Source: Phycomyces blakesleeanus NRRL 1555(-) (Eukaryota; Mucoromycota; Mucoromycetes; Mucorales; Phycomycetaceae). From it: a stretch of DNA of 64,000 nucleotides. The notes beneath the pieces are model-generated. The model was not told the DNA's origin and did no database searches. It worked only from the letters and a program-made list of their open reading frames with translations. Positions 59,775 to 64,000 of the stretch are shown here, piece after piece. Made by a program: the position numbers and the translations under genes. The stretch's first letter is position 1. Each line of letters starts with the position of its first letter. The stretch is from positions 388,435 through 452,434 of the forward strand of contig NW_017265166.1 in NCBI RefSeq assembly GCF_001638985.1, read 5' to 3'.

Positions 59775-60590
59775 GTGATCAAACATTTACCTCTAATTCC
59801 GAAAAAAAAATGTGACTACTTCCATATACAATAAAAAAAATAAGAGGTAAAAATGCTATTGTCTTTAATAAATGCTTATTACAAAAAATATAAAAGTGGA
59901 AATATTAAATGATTTTTTTTACTGTTAACTTGGTATTTAAACTATGAAGCAATCAAATCTATTGCTTTTTTTAGTTTCTATCACTTGCTTTACCTTGATT
60001 AATATAAAAGTCAGATTTTGAAAATTTTTATCTTACTTTATTTTATTGAGAGTCGCGACTGAAAATAATATGCTTGAATAAAGCAACAACTATTATAGCT
60101 TCTTTATTTAATACATTAATCATTTTGTATGATTAGTATAAAAATAAAACATTTGTCAGAACTATAAAGATAATACTAATCTATTAATTGTTCTCACATA
60201 ATGCATGGAATAATTAATCATTCAAAGATATAATCTTACTAAAATATATAATCTTTACCAATTTTTTTTTAAAAAAAATTAAAAGATTCTATCATGATAT
60301 ATAAAACTAAAAAAAAACCCAAACATATACTCTATTGAGAATTGAACGCCGGACCTGGCTTGAAGTAGTAACAGCGCTAACCACTTAACCTAAATATAAG
60401 TAAGGTTAAACAAAAATAAAAATGTATATCTCCGACACAAATGTTGGTGCTTGCAAAATATGACATGGTTACTCTATTGCTCTGTCTAATGGTTTTCATG
60501 ATATGTCTTTGATGTCACCATACTTTTAAAATATATATTATATTAGTAGCTAATTTAGTTGAAAAATTAAAATATTAAAATAAGCCCAAT
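59775..60590. other. AT-rich gene-free region
   Basis: Very AT-rich, with an oligo-T/oligo-A palindrome at 60262-60278. Apart from the tRNA-like relic at about 60338-60400, nothing was recognised. Confidence 0.5.
60338..60400 (-). pseudogene. tRNA-like relic or SINE head
   Basis: The minus strand reads GGTTAAGTGGTTAGCGCTG (A-box-like). After CAAGCCAGGTCC it has GGCGTTCAATTC, which resembles a B box. The anticodon and T stems do not pair properly, so it is not a working tRNA. A tRNA-derived SINE promoter is equally possible. Confidence 0.35.
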
Positions 60591-60973
60591 ATATGTTTCT
60601 TTTTTTTTTTTAAAATATAGGTTTGAGGATTATGTTGTGCATCTATAAAGAGAGATTACTATGGCAGGACTTTGTGTTAGACAATGGCTGTTTGGTCTAG
60701 AACTGGATATTTAAAGATATACTAAAAGTAAGAATTTTTAAAAATTATGTGTGATAGGATGGGGTCATTTTCATTGAAGAAGGTGTTGAAGGTATAAGTA
60801 TATAGATATCATGTGCATGCGAAAGTAAAAAGACAGTTCTGAGAATAGTAGTATATGTCACTTCAGATATAAAAGAATAGAGTATATGGGTTCCGAGTGC
60901 TGAAGTTTGATTATATGGTTATTATTTTTATTTTTATTTTTCAGTAGTGATAAAATAAGAAAGATAGTATGAT
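60590..60973. repeat. Perfect direct duplication, copy 1
   Basis: Base for base the same as 63617-64000 (offset 3027) as far as the window allows, including a 12-T run. It leads directly into the 74-bp minisatellite. Confidence 0.9.
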
Positions 60974-60980
60974 TGGTATT

Positions 60981-61459
60981 GTCGACTTTGAAAGTGGTGC
61001 GAAGTTGTTGTTGGTACAGGGTTGAAAAAAGAAAACAATAGAGTGGCGATGACTGTCGCCTTTGAGAGCAGTGCGAAGTTGTTGTTAGTACAGGGTTGAA
61101 AAAAGAAAACAATAGAGTGGCGATGACTGTCGCCTTTGAGAGCAGTGCGAAGTTGTTGTTAGTACAGGGTTGAAAAAAGAAAACAATAGAGTGGCGATGA
61201 CTGTCGCCTTTGAGAGCAGTGCGAAGTTGTTGTTAGTACAGGGTTGAAAAAAGAAAACAATAGAGTGGCGATGACTGTCGCCTTTGAGAGCAGTGCGAAG
61301 TTGTTGTTAGTACAGGGTTGAAAAAAGAAAACAATAGAGTGGCGATGACTGTCGCCTTTGAACGCAGTGCGAAGTTGTTGTTAGTACAGGGTTGAAAAAA
61401 AGAAAACAATAGAGTGGCGATGACTGCCGACTTTGAGAGCAGTGCGAAGTTTATAGGGA
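60981..61459. repeat. 74-bp minisatellite, about 6.5 copies
   Basis: Unit starts at 60981, 61055, 61129, 61203, 61277, 61351 and 61426. The unit begins GTCGCCTTTGAGAGCAGTGC and ends GAGTGGCGATGACT. The four central copies are identical; the outer ones have a few changes. Confidence 0.95.
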
Positions 61460-61775
61460 CACGAAGGCTTGACCAAGGGCTTATTTTTTGTTAGAGTCGC
61501 ATATACAGTGAACAGTCGTCAAAAATATAAAATAAAGAGTATTTCATTTTTTATTTTATTTTTCAAAAGAGTGCGCTTCCTTTTCGTATTGCGTCGCTTT
61601 CGGTCCACTTTGAGTTGCAATACAATATGAATGACGATCCCCAACAGGAATGAAGATCCTCGACTGGGATGGCGGAATGTCGAAAGAAGATTCAAGCCAT
61701 CGTTAAAAAGATTTTTTTTTGTTTTGGTTACAGCACAGTGAAGGGTTTTGAATACACAGTCCTCTCTCAACGATT
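61460..61775. repeat. Tail of the composite minisatellite element
   Basis: Contains AGCCATCGTTAAAAAG, a T run and CACAGTGAAGG...ACAGTCCTCTCT, matching the tail of the 56700-57090 copy. Confidence 0.6.
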
Positions 61776-62902
61776 GTAAGTGAGTACCATACGGTCTTTA
61801 AACCTTCGTATGGGTAACAGTATCCCTGTCAATGGACCCTGCTATGATTCTTTCACTTGTGGGTACACAAAGGGTGTCTGCACCACCGATCAGTAATACC
61901 AGTTTACAAAAAAGTGCGTGCTGTCCGAATTGTCGATTAGAACCCTTAGTTTGTAAAAAGATATAAAAAGAAATAGACAATATCGTATATATTGTACCAG
62001 TGCAGCCAATTGACTGGTAGACAGATCCCCAAGTGTGTGCGTGTGTATTAAAGAGGGAAAAAAGGTAGGTGTAAGAGCTCATCTGAAATATACTAACAGA
62101 TTATATATATATAGTCCTAGAGTAACTTTTAGTATATGAACACAATTCATTTTAAAATAACTTGATAATATATAGATATATATCAACTTGGATTAGACTT
62201 ATAAATAAAAAGAAAATGAGAGAGAAAGCGAATTAAAGGAAGTAGAGTGTTAATTGATCCATAAATATCCAGTGGATCAAACTGTTATAAAGATGTATTA
62301 AACCTCATATTGTTGCTTATAGCTCGGATCGGATTTAATTTTAATCAAAATCTTTTGCAGCCGAAATATATATATTCTTGCACAGAACTATTTAATAAAC
62401 TGCTTGAGAAGTATATGGTACAAGCCAAAGATATCTATTTGTTTAAGTTGCTGTTTAAATAGTTTTAAATAAGAGTATATTTGAAAAATTGAATGGGAAA
62501 TAAATGATACAAGCTATAGACATATTTCAGTCGAGTTACTATTTAAATAATCGCAAAGAAATATATAATTATTGAATATAATAGTACCAGCCTTTTTCAT
62601 TATTAAAATAAAGCCTTTTGGAATTAGATCAAAATAAGATATTGGAATTCATTATATATACTAATATATTAATATGAGATATCAAAAGGTTTGATTATTT
62701 GCACGAACAAAGATATAAACCAAAAAATTCAAGCTATTAGCTAACTGTAGAGTATCGTGTATAAAGTATCAAAGTGCTTTGCTTTCTATTTTTGGTTGGT
62801 TTATTTTGATTTTCATATGATTCTATACTTTTTTTAGACAAAACAAACAAACTTACTTGGGCGGTTACCCAGGCTTTTTTTTTACGATAAACCTGTTATT
62901 TC
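61776..62902. other. AT-rich gene-free region
   Basis: A 94-codon minus-strand frame (62082-61798) has no domain and is not called. Nothing else was recognised. Confidence 0.5.
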
Positions 62903-62914
62903 ATGCATGACCAT

Positions 62915-62997
62915 CGCATCCGCACTACGGATGCGTTATTGGAATCGCATCCGCACTACGGATGCGTTATTAGAATCGCATCCGCACTACGGATGCG
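62915..62997. repeat. Three identical palindromic hairpins, 31-bp period
   Basis: CGCATCCG, loop CACTA, CGGATGCG occurs at 62915-62935, 62946-62966 and 62977-62997. The linkers are TTATTGGAAT and TTATTAGAAT. Each is a perfect 8-bp GC-rich stem in otherwise AT-rich DNA. Confidence 0.9.
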
Positions 62998-62999
62998 AA

Positions 63000-63230
63000 A
63001 ACTTTATCTTTACCTTATTACTTTAGAGAAACCTTTGGATTACCAAATGCATTACCTCAAAACTATAAATGATTATAGTTTTTGCGATTTGTTAGAAAAT
63101 AAACTTTTCCTCTCCCATATGACCACTGGTTATGGCACCCCCCACCCACAACGCCCCCTTTTCTCTCACACCTCAACTACAGACACAAATATGCCTCGGC
63201 TGCATACACACACTTTAAATATATCTATCT
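63000..63230. other. Short region between the hairpins and the 15-bp minisatellite
   Basis: Nothing was recognised. Near 63125-63170 it is C-rich on the given strand. Confidence 0.5.
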
Positions 63231-63440
63231 CAACTACCCACACATCGACTACCCACACATCGACTACCCACACATCGACTACTCACACATCGACTACCCA
63301 CACATCGACTACCCACACATCGACTACCCACACATCGACTACTCACACATCGACTACCCACACATCGACTACCCACACATCGACTACTCACACATCGACT
63401 ACCCACACATCGACTACCCACACATCGACTACCCACACAC
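63231..63440. repeat. 15-bp minisatellite, 14 copies
   Basis: The unit is CACACATCGACTACC, with C/T variation at one position giving an irregular pattern of CCCACA and CTCACA copies. The plus strand would read THTST and the minus strand SRCVG repeats. Both are open because 15 is a multiple of three, so neither is good evidence of a gene. Confidence 0.95.
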
Positions 63441-63616
63441 ACATCTCTCTTATAATAAATTCATAACCTATATAAACATATAATAAATAATAAATCATAT
63501 TTTATTTTAGTTATTTAAAGATATTAAAATAAATAAGATATGCGAGTAGGGAGAGACCAAGTTAATTTGTTTGAAGTGAAAGGGACAAGAAGAATGAGAG
63601 TACAGAGTATAAGAAA

Positions 63617-64000
63617 TATATGTTTCTTTTTTTTTTTTAAAATATAGGTTTGAGGATTATGTTGTGCATCTATAAAGAGAGATTACTATGGCAGGACTTT
63701 GTGTTAGACAATGGCTGTTTGGTCTAGAACTGGATATTTAAAGATATACTAAAAGTAAGAATTTTTAAAAATTATGTGTGATAGGATGGGGTCATTTTCA
63801 TTGAAGAAGGTGTTGAAGGTATAAGTATATAGATATCATGTGCATGCGAAAGTAAAAAGACAGTTCTGAGAATAGTAGTATATGTCACTTCAGATATAAA
63901 AGAATAGAGTATATGGGTTCCGAGTGCTGAAGTTTGATTATATGGTTATTATTTTTATTTTTATTTTTCAGTAGTGATAAAATAAGAAAGATAGTATGAT
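63617..64000. repeat. Perfect direct duplication, copy 2, cut by the window end
   Basis: Repeats 60590-60973 without a mismatch that I can see up to the last base. The duplication may continue beyond the window. Confidence 0.9.

Noticed and set aside
62903..63466. Thr/His/Ser-repeat frame over the 15-bp minisatellite
   Set aside because: A 15-bp unit stays open in several frames and on both strands; there is no domain outside the repeat and the 5' part crosses the hairpins.

Overview
The window looks like a chromosome segment of an early-diverging filamentous fungus, most likely Mucoromycotina/Mucorales (Phycomyces- or Mucor-like). The reasons are: AT-rich intergenic DNA full of low-complexity runs; genes with many short introns (GTAAGT/GTATGT donors, TTAG acceptors, mostly 50-100 nt); a GPI-anchored chitin deacetylase of the zygomycete type; and a gene resembling the Mucorales-specific atypical RNase III R3B2. 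Exon models below were built by hand from reading frame and splice sites and have no transcript support. All but one carry a single frame from start to stop; the exception is the R3B2-like gene.

Layout, 1-38 kb (gene-bearing). The C-terminal end of an F-box-type paralogue (1-324). A 22-exon Sec7-family ARF-GEF of the Gea/GBF1 class (1714-7440, +). A pogo-like MITE and a tRNA-Phe pseudogene. A decayed LINE end beside a broken C2H2 zinc-finger gene (8.4-10.0 kb). A 10-exon chitin deacetylase (13703-11509, -). Nup54 nucleoporin (19577-17259, -), divergent from a TMEM42-like membrane protein (19773-20409, +), which converges on an alpha/beta hydrolase (21457-20528, -). A GC-rich relic (23.6-24.3 kb). 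An orphan multi-pass membrane protein (26610-25123, -). A second LINE relic (27.65-28.14 kb). A secreted plant-type LRR protein in which almost every repeat is its own 72-nt exon (28696-31013, +). A Kre9/Knh1-like GPI protein (32706-33463, +). An R3B2-like RNase III/dsRBD gene with a one-base frameshift (34464-36102, +). An intronless F-box protein (38461-36548, -).

Layout, 38.5-64 kb (no convincing protein gene). A foldback element of about 1 kb (38.99-39.98 kb). A very large satellite (about 43.44-56.01 kb, about 12.5 kb) of 105-107-bp units. The satellite core has two subfamilies in a higher-order arrangement, and a long decayed right flank. Each unit carries an intron-like set of signals (GTATA donor, CTCAC/CTTAC branch-like motif, T-rich tract, CTAG/ACAG acceptor). 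Then come two copies of a composite element with a 74-bp minisatellite (56.7 and 61 kb), a Tc1-like MITE (59.65 kb), a perfect direct duplication of about 383 bp (60.59 and 63.62 kb), three identical palindromic hairpins (62.9 kb) and a 15-bp minisatellite (63.2 kb). This half resembles repeat-rich heterochromatin, a subtelomere or a centromere flank; which one cannot be told from sequence alone.

The recognised genes serve vesicle traffic (ARF-GEF), nuclear transport (Nup54), cell wall and surface (chitin deacetylase, Kre9-like, LRR protein), RNA silencing or degradation (R3B2-like) and protein turnover (F-box). There are no operons; neighbours share only flanking regulatory DNA. The most promising undescribed object is the intron-like satellite, followed by the frameshifted R3B2-like gene and the one-repeat-per-exon LRR gene.
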